DNA from: Nocardia brasiliensis NBRC 14402
GTDB taxonomy: Bacteria > Actinomycetota > Actinomycetes > Mycobacteriales > Mycobacteriaceae
Reading direction: 5' to 3'
Assembly (NCBI RefSeq): GCF_000308475.2
Contig: NZ_BAFT02000045.1
Location: 1 to 64,000 of the forward strand
Length of the DNA stretch: 64,000 nucleotides
This document shows positions 1 through 9,460 of the stretch, piece by piece. Under the pieces are notes generated by a model. The model worked only from the letters and a program-made list of their open reading frames with translations, was not told where the DNA came from and did not search any database. Position numbers and translations under genes: made by a program. Each line of letters begins with the position of its first letter. Within the stretch, counting starts at the first letter, position 1.

Positions 1-661
1 GACCGGCCAGGTGCCACAGCCCGGTGAAGTTGTTGAACGGGCCGCCGACGATCTGGCTGGTCCACTCGAGCACGAAGTTGCCCGAGCCGTCGATGGTGCC
101 GCGCACCGGGCTGGTCTTGCCCGGCAGTCCACCGCCCGGCTTCGGCGAGCCCTGATTGAACACCTGGTTGTTCCAGGTGACGCCGAGGCTGCTCAGGTCG
201 CCCGAGAGCTGGCCACCGTCGGAGAACAGCTGCGGGGTGCCCGTGCCGCCGCCGGTCTGCGGGTCGGTGGGGTTGGTCGCGGTGGCGAAGTCGACGCCGT
301 AGAAACGGACCGGAGTGGTGACCCGGCCCGACTGCGCGTTGCCCGCCCCGTCGAACGCGGCGGCGGGTTGCGGCTGATAGCTCCCGCTGATCAGCCCGCC
401 GTCGCTGCCCGCGGACAGCGGGGTCACCGTCTGGTCGCTGCACCCGGAATCACTGTTGGCGAGGTAGGGACCGCCCGCGTCGCCGGTCGGCAGGATCATC
501 CGAAAGAAGCTGCCGGTCACCGCGCCGCCGGAGCAGACGCCGGGCGCGAGCGAGAACAGGCCGTTCAGCGGCGCGGGTTCGGCGTGCGCGAACGGTGCGG
601 CGAGCGTCGACAGCCCGAGGGCGGCTACCGCGGCAGCGAGCCGATAAGAATTCCGTCCCAT
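1..661 (-). CDS. Secreted protein of unknown function (3' end outside window)
   Basis: The leftward reading frame starts at ATG 661 behind GAAGGA and runs off the left edge, so only the first 220 residues are visible. Residues 1-27 form a signal peptide (R5/R8 region, hydrophobic AAAVAALGLSTLAA core, AHA cleavage motif). The mature part is rich in Gly, Ser, Thr and Pro, has Cys pairs (GVCSGG, DSGCSD), and reads like an exported actinobacterial beta-rich domain. No catalytic motif is recognisable. It is divergent from icmF across 232 bp. I do not recognise a named family. Confidence 0.7.
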   Translation of the reverse strand, partial: MGRNSYRLAAAVAALGLSTLAAPFAHAEPAPLNGLFSLAPGVCSGGAVTGSFFRMILPTGDAGGPYLANSDSGCSDQTVTPLSAGSDGGLISGSYQPQPAAAFDGAGNAQSGRVTTPVRFYGVDFATATNPTDPQTGGGTGTPQLFSDGGQLSGDLSSLGVTWNNQVFNQGSPKPGGGLPGKTSPVRGTIDGSGNFVLEWTSQIVGGPFNNFTGLWHLAG

Positions 662-893
662 GGATCGTCCTTCGGTGAAATTCGTGCGTGGATTTCTGAT
701 TCAGGGCATCGCGTCCCATCGGAACTCGAGCTCGAACGGGTTGTCGCCATTTGTGGTCACGGTGAGCGGAATCCCCGAGACGAACTTTCCGGAATCGACC
801 GGGCGTTTCCCGGTAGCGCTGTGATGGGCATCACCGTAGGATTAGTTTGACGTCCTAGTATCGGACGCCCCGTGGTAGCACCGGAGGAAACCC

Positions 894-3800
894 GTGGCCG
901 AGAGCAGCACACTGCATACGCCGATCCACCCCGTCCGCTTCGTGACCTCGGCGGCCCTGTTCGACGGGCACGACGCGGCGATCAACATCATGCGCCGCAT
1001 CCTGCAGTCGCAAGGCGCGGAGGTGATCCACCTCGGGCACAATCGCTCGGTCCGCGAAGTCGTCGACGCGGTACTCACCGAGGACGCGCAAGGCGTCGCG
1101 GTGAGTTCCTATCAGGGCGGGCACGTCGAATATTTCGAATACCTCGCCGACGCGCTGAAAAAGGCAGGGGCGGAACACGTTCGCATATTCGGCGGGGGTG
1201 GTGGCGTGATCGTCGCGCAGGAAATCGCGCGGCTCGCCGAATCCGGCGTGACCATCTTCTCCCCTGAGGACGGCCAGCGACTCGGGCTGCCCGGCATGAT
1301 CAATCGGCTGATCCACGCCTGCGATATCGATCTCGCCGCCGCGCCGCCGGTGCTGGACGCGGTGCTCACCGGCGAGCGCGCGGCGCTGGCCCGCGCCATC
1401 ACCTGTATCCAGCAGGGTGTGCTGCCGGAGCCCGATCAACTCGCATTGCGACAGGCGGCCGCCGCGCGCACCGTGCCGGTGCTCGGCATCACCGGCACCG
1501 GCGGCTCCGGAAAGTCCTCGCTGACCGACGAATTGGTGCGCCGGCTGCGCACCGACCAGCAGGACAAGTTGCGTGTCGCGATTCTCGCGGTGGATCCGAC
1601 CCGGCGCCGAGGTGGCGGCGCACTGCTCGGCGACCGCATCCGGATGAACGCCTTGGACGGCGATCACATCTTCTTCCGCTCGCTGGCCACCCGGGGCGGT
1701 CGCGAGCTGCCGGACCACATCGAACTCATCGTGACCGCCTGCAAGGCAGCGGGTTACGACCTGGTCGTCCTGGAGACCCCGGGCATCGGACAGGGCGACG
1801 CCGCGGTCACCGAGGAGGTCGATGTGTCCATGTACGTCATGACACCGGAATTCGGCGCCGCCTCCCAGCTGGAGAAGATCGACATGCTGGACTACGCGGA
1901 CGTGGTGGCGATCAACAAGTTCGAGCGGCGCGGGGCCGCCGATGCGCTGCGGGACGTGTCGCGCCAGCTCATCCGCAACCGAGCGGACTTCAGCGCGTCA
2001 CCGGAGGACATGCCCGTATTCGGTACCAGCGCGGCCACTTTCAACGACGACGGCGTCACCGCGCTGTACCAGCACCTGACCGGTCTGCTCACCGAGCACG
2101 GTTTGCAACTGGATCCGGGGGTGCTGCCCAAGGTCGACACCCGCACCTCGACCCGGTTCGCCCAGATCATTCCGCCCGCCAGGGTGCGCTACCTGGCCGA
2201 GATCGCCGAGGCGGTGCGCGACTATCACGCCCGGACCGCCACGCAGATCGTCGCGGCCCAGCGGGTGCAGCGCCTGGACCAGGTCGCCGCGGAACTGCCG
2301 GACGATCACGCCGTCGCCGAGCTCGCCGCCACCGCCCGCACCGAACTGAGCCCGGAAAACGCCGCCCTACTGGCCGAATGGCCCGCCCTGGCCGAGTCCT
2401 ATCGGGGTGCGGAGCAGGTGGTGCGCATCCGCGACCGCGAGATCCGTACGACGTTGCGCCGGGAAACACTGTCCGGCAACTCGATTCCGCGCGTCGCGCT
2501 GCCGCGCTACACCGACCACGGTGAGTTGCTGCGGTTCTTGCGCTCCGAGCACCTGCCCGGGCACTTCCCGTTCACCGCGGGCGTCTTCCCGTTCAAGCGG
2601 GACAACGAGGACCCGGCCCGGATGTTCGCCGGGGAAGGCGATCCATTCCGCACCAACCGCCGTTTCAAGGTGCTGAGCGAGTACGCCGACGCGAAAAGGC
2701 TGTCCACCGCGTTCGATTCGGTGACGCTGTACGGTCACGATCCGGCCGAGCGTCCCGATATCTACGGCAAGGTCGGCACCTCCGGCGTCTCCATCGCCTC
2801 GCTCGACGATATGAAAGCGCTCTACGACGGCTTCGACCTGACCGCGCCGACCACCTCGGTGTCGATGACCATCAACGGCCCCGCGCCGACCATCCTGGCG
2901 TACTTCCTCAATACCGCGATCGACCAAGCGCTGGAACGCTTCTCGGCGGACAATGGGCGTCCGCCGTCCGAGCAGGAAGCCGCCGATATCCGGGCCGAGA
3001 CCCTGGCGACGGTTCGCGGCACCGTGCAGGCCGACATCCTGAAAGAGGACCAGGGCCAGAACACCTGCATCTTCTCCACCGAATTCAGCCTGCGCATGAT
3101 GGCCGATATCCAGGAATGGTTCGTGCGCAACAATGTCCGCAACTTCTACTCGGTGTCGATCTCCGGGTATCACATCGCGGAGGCGGGCGCGAATCCGATC
3201 AGCCAGCTCGCGTTCACCCTCGCCAACGGATTCACCTACGTGGAGGCGTATCTCGCGCGAGGCATGGCGATCGACGACTTCGCGCCGAACCTGTCGTTCT
3301 TCTTCTCCAACGGCATGGATCCCGAGTATTCGGTGATCGGCCGGGTCGCCCGGCGCATCTGGGCGATCACCATGCGCGATCGCTACGGCGCCAACGATCG
3401 CGCCCAGAAGCTCAAGTACCACGTACAGACCTCGGGCCGCTCACTGCACGCGCAGGAGATGAGCTTCAACGACATTCGCACCACGTTGCAGGCGCTGATC
3501 GCCATCTACGACAACTGCAACAGCCTGCACACCAACGCCTACGACGAGGCGGTGACCACGCCCACCGCGGAATCGGTGCGCCGCGCGCTGGCCATCCAAC
3601 TGATCATCAACCGCGAGTGGGGCGTGGCGATGAACGAGAACCCGCTGCAGGGCAGCTTTCTCATCGACGAACTCACCGACCTGGTCGAGGAGGCGGTGCT
3701 GGCCGAGTTCGACCGGATCAGCGAGCGCGGCGGGGTGCTCGGCGCGATGGAAACCGGGTACCAGCGCGGCAAGATCCAGGACGAGTCGATCCGCTACGAG

Positions 3801-4112
3801 CATCGCAAGCACGACGGCTCGCTGCCGATCATCGGCGTGAACACCTTCCGCAACCCGCACGGCGAACCGCACCACGAGATCGAATTGGCGCGCGGCACCG
3901 AGCAGGAGAAACAGTCCCAGCTGCAACGGGTCCGCGACTTCCAGCACCGGCACCGCGACGCCGCCCATGCCGCCCTCGCCCGCCTCGACGCGGTCGCCCG
4001 CACCGACGACAACATCTTCGAGGTCCTGATGGACGCCGCCCGCGTCTGCACCCTGCAACAGATCACCGACGCCTTCTTCACCGTCGGCGGCCAGTACCGC
4101 CGCAACGTGTGA
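894..4112 (+). CDS. icmF: Fused isobutyryl-CoA mutase IcmF (B12 domain + GTPase + mutase)
   Basis: This 1072-residue protein joins three parts usually found on separate chains. Residues ~12-145 are the cobalamin-binding domain (DGHDAA at 24-29, where the lower-ligand histidine is H26). Residues ~195-420 are a MeaB-like G-protein chaperone with P-loop GTGGSGKSS at 201-209. From ~530 to the end is the mutase TIM-barrel. IcmF interconverts isobutyryl-CoA and n-butyryl-CoA with adenosylcobalamin, and the G domain guards cofactor loading. The GTG start at 894 follows GGAGG by 7 nt. Full length, no disruption. It sits alone; the valine-type 2-oxoacid dehydrogenase genes at 23.4-27 kb could supply isobutyryl-CoA (inference). 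Confidence 0.96.
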   Translation: MAESSTLHTPIHPVRFVTSAALFDGHDAAINIMRRILQSQGAEVIHLGHNRSVREVVDAVLTEDAQGVAVSSYQGGHVEYFEYLADALKKAGAEHVRIFGGGGGVIVAQEIARLAESGVTIFSPEDGQRLGLPGMINRLIHACDIDLAAAPPVLDAVLTGERAALARAITCIQQGVLPEPDQLALRQAAAARTVPVLGITGTGGSGKSSLTDELVRRLRTDQQDKLRVAILAVDPTRRRGGGALLGDRIRMNALDGDHIFFRSLATRGGRELPDHIELIVTACKAAGYDLVVLETPGIGQGDAAVTEEVDVSMYVMTPEFGAASQLEKIDMLDYADVVAINKFERRGAADALRDVSRQLIRNRADFSASPEDMPVFGTSAATFNDDGVTALYQHLTGLLTEHGLQLDPGVLPKVDTRTSTRFAQIIPPARVRYLAEIAEAVRDYHARTATQIVAAQRVQRLDQVAAELPDDHAVAELAATARTELSPENAALLAEWPALAESYRGAEQVVRIRDREIRTTLRRETLSGNSIPRVALPRYTDHGELLRFLRSEHLPGHFPFTAGVFPFKRDNEDPARMFAGEGDPFRTNRRFKVLSEYADAKRLSTAFDSVTLYGHDPAERPDIYGKVGTSGVSIASLDDMKALYDGFDLTAPTTSVSMTINGPAPTILAYFLNTAIDQALERFSADNGRPPSEQEAADIRAETLATVRGTVQADILKEDQGQNTCIFSTEFSLRMMADIQEWFVRNNVRNFYSVSISGYHIAEAGANPISQLAFTLANGFTYVEAYLARGMAIDDFAPNLSFFFSNGMDPEYSVIGRVARRIWAITMRDRYGANDRAQKLKYHVQTSGRSLHAQEMSFNDIRTTLQALIAIYDNCNSLHTNAYDEAVTTPTAESVRRALAIQLIINREWGVAMNENPLQGSFLIDELTDLVEEAVLAEFDRISERGGVLGAMETGYQRGKIQDESIRYEHRKHDGSLPIIGVNTFRNPHGEPHHEIELARGTEQEKQSQLQRVRDFQHRHRDAAHAALARLDAVARTDDNIFEVLMDAARVCTLQQITDAFFTVGGQYRRNV

Positions 4113-4250
4113 CGTTGCCGAGCCCGCCGGCCGGGCCTTCCGGTGCCCGTACGGCCCGCGGTGACGAGGCGAATGTCGTTGCGCGTGCGCGTCGGCGTGT
4201 GACAATCGCCGGTGGCGGGCGGGACGACGGCACGATTGTGGGTGGCAGGT

Positions 4251-5315
4251 ATGGATTTCGCGGGAGTTCGGATCGTCGACGCGCACATCCATCAGTGGGA
4301 TCCGTTCACGACCCCGCGAGATTTCAGCAGTACCGCGAAACTGCTGCGCGCGCTGCCGGTTCCGGTCGACCTGGCGGCCCGGCTCGCACCGCGCCGGGAC
4401 CGCCTGTTCGTCGGCGACCCCACCGCCTATCTGCAGCCCTACCTGCCTGCGGACTATCGCGCGGACGCGGGAGCACTGCCGGTCGAGACCATCGTGCACA
4501 TCGAAGTCCAATGGGCACAGGGCGGTCCGCTGGGCAAGGCGGGTGAGACGCGCTGGGTGGCGAGCCTGCCGTTCGGTGTCGACACCCCGGCGCTGGGTGC
4601 GATCATCGGCAGCGGCGATCCCGCCGCGCCCGGATTCGGCGAGCTGCTCGACGCGCACCTAGCCGCCGCCCCCACACTGCGCGGCATCCGCGCCGCGGTC
4701 GCCCGTCATCCCGACCCCACCGTCCGCCCGTACGGACGCGCCGAAAACCAGCTGTCATCAAGGGAATTTCTGGACGGCTTCGCCCACCTCGCCGCGCGTG
4801 ACCTCTCGTTCGAGGCGTGGGTGTACTCGCACCAGCTGCCCGAGGTCACGGCCCTGGCCGCGCGCTATCCGCAGGTGCCCATCGTGCTCGACCATCTCGG
4901 CACGCCCGCAGGGATTTTCGGCCCGATCGGACCGCACACCGGGCAAAATCCCGGCGTTCGCCGCGAACTGTTCCTGCGCTGGCGCGACGATCTCACCGCC
5001 CTCGCCGCGCAACCCAACGTCGTCGCCAAGGTCAGCGGCCTGATGATGCCGGTGCTCGGCCACCCCGTACCGCCTCGCGGCACCGCGACGCCGGTGCCCG
5101 AACTGGTGGACCGGGTGGGTCCGCTGCTGACGCACGCGCTCGCCGTGTTCGGCGTGGACCGGCTGATCTGGGGCTCGAATTTCCCGGTGGACAAGCCGAT
5201 CACGACCATCGCGGGCAGCGCCGAGACGATCGCCACCGCGCTCGGCGCGGGCCCGGACGATATCGTGCGGATCTTCCGCGACAACGCCCGCCGCGTCTAC
5301 CGATTCGACGACTGA
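4251..5315 (+). CDS. Amidohydrolase-family TIM-barrel hydrolase
   Basis: A 354-residue metal-dependent hydrolase of the amidohydrolase-2 type (relatives include 2-pyrone-4,6-dicarboxylate lactonase). The N-terminal strand carries the metal motif DAHIHQW, a mid-protein strand gives VLDHLG, and the C-terminal part has the typical IWGSNFPVD, ending in a DNARRVYRF helix. It is cytoplasmic, with no signal peptide. ATG 4251 is chosen because the conserved domain starts within ten residues; GTG 4242 and ATG 4212 are in-frame alternatives. It lies 138 bp after icmF on the same strand. The substrate cannot be read from sequence. Confidence 0.85.
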   Translation: MDFAGVRIVDAHIHQWDPFTTPRDFSSTAKLLRALPVPVDLAARLAPRRDRLFVGDPTAYLQPYLPADYRADAGALPVETIVHIEVQWAQGGPLGKAGETRWVASLPFGVDTPALGAIIGSGDPAAPGFGELLDAHLAAAPTLRGIRAAVARHPDPTVRPYGRAENQLSSREFLDGFAHLAARDLSFEAWVYSHQLPEVTALAARYPQVPIVLDHLGTPAGIFGPIGPHTGQNPGVRRELFLRWRDDLTALAAQPNVVAKVSGLMMPVLGHPVPPRGTATPVPELVDRVGPLLTHALAVFGVDRLIWGSNFPVDKPITTIAGSAETIATALGAGPDDIVRIFRDNARRVYRFDD

Positions 5316-5329
5316 GCGCGCGAAACCCG

Positions 5330-5986
5330 TTACTCCCCTGCGGAAATGACCTCCGGCGGCAGATACCGGCTCGCGAACAGGGCACCGAGACCACAGGTGT
5401 GCTCGATGATCCGCGGGCCGTCGATCTCCATCGCCCCGGTCCGCCACGCGGTCAGCAACTCGATGAAACCGCCGATACAGACCAGCGTGCTCATCCGGAC
5501 GTCCACCTCATCGGTGTCGGGTGCCAGATATGGCCGCGCGGTGGCGATGAGCAGTTCGGTCGCGTCACCGAGCATGGTCTTGCGGCGCTGCTCGAGCACG
5601 GCGCTGCCCGCGTGGTCGGCCAGCAGGATGCGCGCGCGTCCGTCGTGGTCGGATTGCAAGGCCACCGCCCGGGTCACCGCCGCGCGCAGGATCGCCAGCG
5701 GCGGCTGGGTCACCTGCTCCGCGACGACCGCGGCGAGGTCGGCGAACACCTCGGCACACACGGCATCCCAGGCGGCGCCGAGCAATTCGTCGCGATCGGC
5801 GAAGTGCTCGTAGAAATAGCGGTCGTTGAGCGCGGTGCGCTGGCACACGCCGCGCATGGTCACGGCGGCCCAGCCGCTATCGAGCCAGATCTCCAGGGCC
5901 GCGTCGAGCAGCCGCGCGCGGCGTTCGGCGCGCCGCTCCTCCGCGGTGCGCCCGCCCCAGGTCCGGGCCGGTACACGCAAGCTCAT
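5330..5986 (-). CDS. TetR-family transcriptional regulator
   Basis: 218 residues from ATG 5986. The N-terminal helix-turn-helix is recognisable (RLLDAALEIWLDSGW, then TMRGVCQRTALNDRYFYEHF), followed by an all-helical ligand domain. It is convergent with the amidohydrolase (14-bp gap) and divergent from the flavin monooxygenase at 6117. The 130-bp gap holds a perfect inverted repeat (6014-6039), the obvious candidate operator. By the usual logic of such divergons it represses itself and the monooxygenase until a substrate-like ligand binds (inference). Confidence 0.9.
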   Translation of the reverse strand: MSLRVPARTWGGRTAEERRAERRARLLDAALEIWLDSGWAAVTMRGVCQRTALNDRYFYEHFADRDELLGAAWDAVCAEVFADLAAVVAEQVTQPPLAILRAAVTRAVALQSDHDGRARILLADHAGSAVLEQRRKTMLGDATELLIATARPYLAPDTDEVDVRMSTLVCIGGFIELLTAWRTGAMEIDGPRIIEHTCGLGALFASRYLPPEVISAGE

Positions 5987-6013
5987 GGTTGACAAAGTAC
6001 GCCACCGCGCGCC

Positions 6014-6039
6014 TAATTGGTGGCAGGTGCGGCCAATTA
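6014..6039. promoter_or_regulatory. Candidate TetR operator: TAATTGG-N12-CCAATTA
   Basis: Perfect 7-bp inverted repeat with 12-nt spacer between the divergent TetR gene and the monooxygenase. A second dyad overlaps it (GCCACC at 6001-6006, GGTGGC at 6019-6024). The AT-rich arms stand out in a GC-rich context. Confidence 0.6.
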
Positions 6040-6116
6040 TGCGATGATCGTCAGCCCCCAGCGGCCGCCGGAACACACGAGGCGGTGTGTGCGCCGCCGG
6101 TACGTGGGAGGTGGCC

Positions 6117-7610
6117 ATGCCCGACAACGGGATCGAGCACGAGGTGATCATCGTCGGCGCCGGATTCGCCGGCATCGGCGCGGCGATCAAGCTACGCGAG
6201 GCCGGATTCGACGATTTCCTGATCGTGGACGAGGCCGACGGTGTCGGCGGCACCTGGCACTGGAACACCTATCCCGGTATCGCCGTGGACATTCCGTCGT
6301 TCAGCTACCAGTTCTCGTTCGAGCAGCGCGCCGGCTGGTCCCGAACCTACGCACCGGGCCGGGAATTGAAGGCGTACGCCGAATCGTGCGTGGACAAATA
6401 CGGGCTGCGGTCCCGAATCCGGTTCGGCACCACTATCACCGAGGCCGAGTTCGATGCGGACGGCTGCCGGTGGCGGCTGCGCACCGCGACCGGCGACGAG
6501 CTGACCGCACGATTCGTCATCAGCGCCACCGGCGTGCTCACCCGCCCGAAACTGCCCGAGATCCCCGGTGTCGACGCGTTCGCAGGCGTCACCATGCACA
6601 CCTCACGCTGGGACCACCGGCAGGATCTGCGCGGCAAGCGGGTCGCGATCATCGGCACGGGAGCGTCTGCGGTGCAGGTGATTCCGGAGACCGCCCCGCA
6701 GGTCGAGCAGCTCGTCGTGTTCCAGCGCACGCCGATCTGGTGCCTGCCCCGGCTCGACCTCCCGCTGCCCAAGCCGGTGCAGTGGGCCCTGCGGGTGCCC
6801 GGCGCCCGCTCGCTGACCCGGCTGATCAGCCAGACCTACGTCGAGGTCACCTTCCCCATCGCCGCGCACTATCACAAGAATCTGCCCACAGCCGCGATCG
6901 GCGAGCGGGCCGGTCTCGCACACCTGCGCAGCCAGGTGAAAGATCCCGTGACCCGGGAAAAGCTCACGCCCCGTTACGCTTTGGGCTGCAAGCGGCCGAG
7001 TTTCTCGAACGACTACCTGGCCACGTTCAACCGCGCCAACGTGGTGCTGGAAACCGACCCGATCGAGGCGATCACCAACACCGGGGTGCGCACGGCGTCG
7101 GGTACGGAATACCCGGTCGACATCCTGGTGCTGGCAACCGGTTTCAAGGTGATGGAGGCCGGCAACATGCCGACCTATCGACTGCGCGGTATCGACGGCC
7201 TCGACCTGGAGAAGTGGTGGGACGAGAACCGGCTGCAAGCCTACGAGGGCGTGAGCGTGCCCGGGTTCCCGAACTTCTTCTCGATCATCGGCCCGTACGG
7301 CTACAACGGTTCGTCCTACTTCGCCCTGATCGAGAACCAGACCAGGCATATCCTGCGCTGCCTGCGCCACGCCCGAGCGGGCAACGCGACGGTGGTCGAG
7401 GTGACCCGCGAGGCCAACGACCGCTTCTTCCAGGAGATGCTGGACCGCCGCGGCGGCCAGGTGTTCTGGCAGGACAGCTGCGCGGTCGCGAACAGCTACT
7501 ACTTCGACAAACACGGCGACGTGCCATTACGTCCGTCGACCACTGTGGAGGCCGCCTGGCGCAGCGGGCATTTCGACCTGTCCGACTACCGGTTCGCCAC
7601 CTCGGCGTAA
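6117..7610 (+). CDS. Flavin-containing Baeyer-Villiger-type monooxygenase
   Basis: 497 residues. The first Rossmann motif GAGFAG (14-19) binds FAD, GGTWHWNTYPG (44-54) is the class B flavoprotein motif, and FAGVTMHTSRW (155-165) matches the Baeyer-Villiger fingerprint FxGxxxHTxxW exactly. A second Rossmann motif GTGASA (180-185) binds NADPH. Such enzymes insert oxygen into ketones to give esters or lactones; the substrate is unknown. ATG 6117 follows GGGAGG by 5 nt. It is divergent from a TetR gene with an inverted repeat between them, suggesting inducible expression. Confidence 0.93.
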   Translation: MPDNGIEHEVIIVGAGFAGIGAAIKLREAGFDDFLIVDEADGVGGTWHWNTYPGIAVDIPSFSYQFSFEQRAGWSRTYAPGRELKAYAESCVDKYGLRSRIRFGTTITEAEFDADGCRWRLRTATGDELTARFVISATGVLTRPKLPEIPGVDAFAGVTMHTSRWDHRQDLRGKRVAIIGTGASAVQVIPETAPQVEQLVVFQRTPIWCLPRLDLPLPKPVQWALRVPGARSLTRLISQTYVEVTFPIAAHYHKNLPTAAIGERAGLAHLRSQVKDPVTREKLTPRYALGCKRPSFSNDYLATFNRANVVLETDPIEAITNTGVRTASGTEYPVDILVLATGFKVMEAGNMPTYRLRGIDGLDLEKWWDENRLQAYEGVSVPGFPNFFSIIGPYGYNGSSYFALIENQTRHILRCLRHARAGNATVVEVTREANDRFFQEMLDRRGGQVFWQDSCAVANSYYFDKHGDVPLRPSTTVEAAWRSGHFDLSDYRFATSA

Positions 7611-7625
7611 CGCGCCGGCCGCAAC

Positions 7626-8393
7626 TCAGCCAGGAAAGGCCTGAGCCAGCTGACTGGTCAAGGTGTTTCGCGCGGTGGCGAGCGACGGGCCGTACCAGGT
7701 GAGACTGCGTCCTTCGACCAGGGCCACGGCGCACCCCGGAAAGGCCTCGGGGCCATCGGTTTCGGTGAAGACGTACGGCTCGTCAGGTAGCACCGCCAGT
7801 TCGACGCCGGCGGTCAGCTCGTCCTCGGTGAGCCGAGGGTAGCGCTCGGCACGGCCGGCATGGACGAGGCGCAGGCCGAGCCGGCGGGCGAGGTCACCGG
7901 TGAACGTGTCGCGCCCCACCACCATCCACGGATTACGCCAGATCGGAATCACGGCGGGTCGCAACGGCACGGGTGGCGGTGCCGCCCAGACGGTTTCGGC
8001 CGCCACCAACCAACCGGGGACACCCGCACCGAGGGCGACGGCGCAGAGCCGGCGCAACGAGGCCAACGCCTCGTCCACCGTCTCGATCCGGGTGACCCAC
8101 ACCGGGATACCGGCCGCGCGCAGGCGATCGACGTCGATGCGCCGGTTCTCCTCCATATTGCACAGCACCAGGTCCGGGGCCAGCTCGACAATGCGACGCA
8201 CGTGCGGGTTCTTGGTGCCACGCACCCGCTCGACGTCCAGACCGGCCGGGTGCGTGCACCAATCCGTGGCGGCGACAAGGACTTCGGGGCAGGTGCGGGC
8301 CACCGCCTCGGTCAGTGAGGGCACCAGCGACACCACCCGTCGCGGCTCGGTCAGCGGCACCACCGTGCCCAGATCGTCGCGCACCGGGCTCAT
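7626..8393 (-). CDS. Helical-backbone metal receptor (cobalamin/Fe-binding-protein-like), no export signal
   Basis: 255 residues resembling the periplasmic-binding-protein fold of BtuF/FhuD types: VVSLVPSLTEAV near the N-terminus, ELAPDLVLCN in the middle, and a C-terminal lobe with WRNPWMVVGRDTF. There is no signal peptide or lipobox, so it looks cytoplasmic, unlike classical uptake receptors. The ATG overlaps the upstream TetR stop (ATGA, 8390-8393), so the two are co-translated. No permease or ATPase is adjacent. Possible roles are intracellular corrinoid or metal binding; I cannot choose. Confidence 0.82.
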   Translation of the reverse strand: MSPVRDDLGTVVPLTEPRRVVSLVPSLTEAVARTCPEVLVAATDWCTHPAGLDVERVRGTKNPHVRRIVELAPDLVLCNMEENRRIDVDRLRAAGIPVWVTRIETVDEALASLRRLCAVALGAGVPGWLVAAETVWAAPPPVPLRPAVIPIWRNPWMVVGRDTFTGDLARRLGLRLVHAGRAERYPRLTEDELTAGVELAVLPDEPYVFTETDGPEAFPGCAVALVEGRSLTWYGPSLATARNTLTSQLAQAFPG

Positions 8394-8917
8394 GACAGGA
8401 CCCGCCCGGCCAGGATCCGGAGTTCCTCCGGCGCTACCGCGGGCAGCATATTGCTCGCGCCGAGCACGAGCAGATAGAGGATCCGCGCGGTCTCCCACGC
8501 GTCGGTCTCCGGATAGCCGCTCTCCTGCAAGAGCTTTCGCAGAATATCCAGCCGAGCGGTGTCGATCCGCGCCTTCACCTCGGCCGCGGCCGGGTCGTCG
8601 ATCGCCCAGGACCGGACCGCGGTCTCCAATCTGGCCGGGCCGTCGTCCTCCAGGACGAGATCGAGCAACAGGTCCAGCCGCGCCCGCGCGTCGAGCGACT
8701 CAGCGGCGGTGACCTCGCGCACGTAGCGGGTGGTGTGCACCTCCTCGAAGTGCGCGAGCAACGCCGCCTTATAGCCGGTGATGCCGGAAAAGTGGTGGTA
8801 GAACGAGCCGGTGCTCAGCCCGGTCGTCGCGACCAACCGCTCCAGCGTGAGCCCGGCGGGTCCCGCCGTGCCGAGGATCGCCAAGCCCGATTCCAGCCAT
8901 GAACTCTTGCCCGCCAC
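8390..8917 (-). CDS. TetR-family transcriptional regulator
   Basis: 175 residues from GTG 8917. The DNA-binding part reads SGLAILGTAGPAGLTLERL then TGLSTGSFYHHF, typical TetR helices. The C-terminal part is helical with DDPAAAEVKARID. It is translationally coupled to the downstream metal-receptor gene and divergent from a small membrane protein at 8990. A longer open frame extends upstream to 9103 but loses family character, and a near-palindrome (8932-8946) sits where the promoter should be. Confidence 0.87.
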   Translation of the reverse strand: MAGKSSWLESGLAILGTAGPAGLTLERLVATTGLSTGSFYHHFSGITGYKAALLAHFEEVHTTRYVREVTAAESLDARARLDLLLDLVLEDDGPARLETAVRSWAIDDPAAAEVKARIDTARLDILRKLLQESGYPETDAWETARILYLLVLGASNMLPAVAPEELRILAGRVLS

Positions 8918-8931
8918 ATTTCCCAGCCTAT

Positions 8932-8946
8932 AACATAAGTTTTGTT
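8932..8946. promoter_or_regulatory. Candidate operator AACATAA-G-TTTTGTT
   Basis: 15-bp dyad with one mismatch in the 72-bp divergent gap between the TetR gene (8917) and the membrane protein gene (8990). Notably AT-rich for this genome. Confidence 0.5.
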
Positions 8947-8989
8947 CTGTTCTGGGAATGCTGGTTCGGCCCGAGTCACGGAGGTCGCG

Positions 8990-9460
8990 ATGACCGCGAT
9001 AACACCCTCGTCCACCCTGTCCGCCCGCTGGGCCACGCCGGTCCACCTCGCGGGCTCCGCACTGCTCGGCGTGGTCGGCCTGGCGCACCTGCTGGTCGTG
9101 CATGCCTTCGGCGGCACCGACTCACCCGCCGAAGAGACGGTCAACGAACTGTCCACACACGTCAGCACGGCGCTGTTCGAGGGCGGCAGGCAACTCAGCG
9201 TGTTCGACCTGAACACCGGCTACAGCGTCGGAATGGGGCTGTTCGGACTGCTTTTCGGGCTGCTCGCGATCGCCGCGGTGCGCTCGGCCCCACAGCTGAT
9301 CGCACGCTGGTCGCTGTTCAACGGCGTCTGCGTGGCGGCGGCGGGCGGACTGTGCTGGATCGCCCTGCTGTACTTTCCCGAGCCGGTGATCGTCGTGTCG
9401 ATCATCGCGACACTGTGCTTCACGACCGTGCTGGTGGCCGGCCCCCGCGAAAGCGCCTGA
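8990..9460 (+). CDS. Small four-helix membrane protein
   Basis: 156 residues from ATG 8990 behind GGAGG. Hydrophobic segments: residues ~16-37 (LAGSALLGVVGLAHLLVVHA), ~78-97 (MGLFGLLFGLLAIAAV), ~107-127 and ~130-150. The loop between the first two contains TVNELSTHVSTALFEGGRQ. This architecture matches unnamed actinobacterial membrane proteins that sit opposite TetR regulators. Function unknown; probably controlled by the divergent TetR. Confidence 0.8.
   Translation: MTAITPSSTLSARWATPVHLAGSALLGVVGLAHLLVVHAFGGTDSPAEETVNELSTHVSTALFEGGRQLSVFDLNTGYSVGMGLFGLLFGLLAIAAVRSAPQLIARWSLFNGVCVAAAGGLCWIALLYFPEPVIVVSIIATLCFTTVLVAGPRESA

Noticed and set aside
846..861. TTGACG and TAGTAT near icmF as a promoter
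   Set aside because: Only 3 bp separate the two boxes, so they cannot be a -35/-10 pair.
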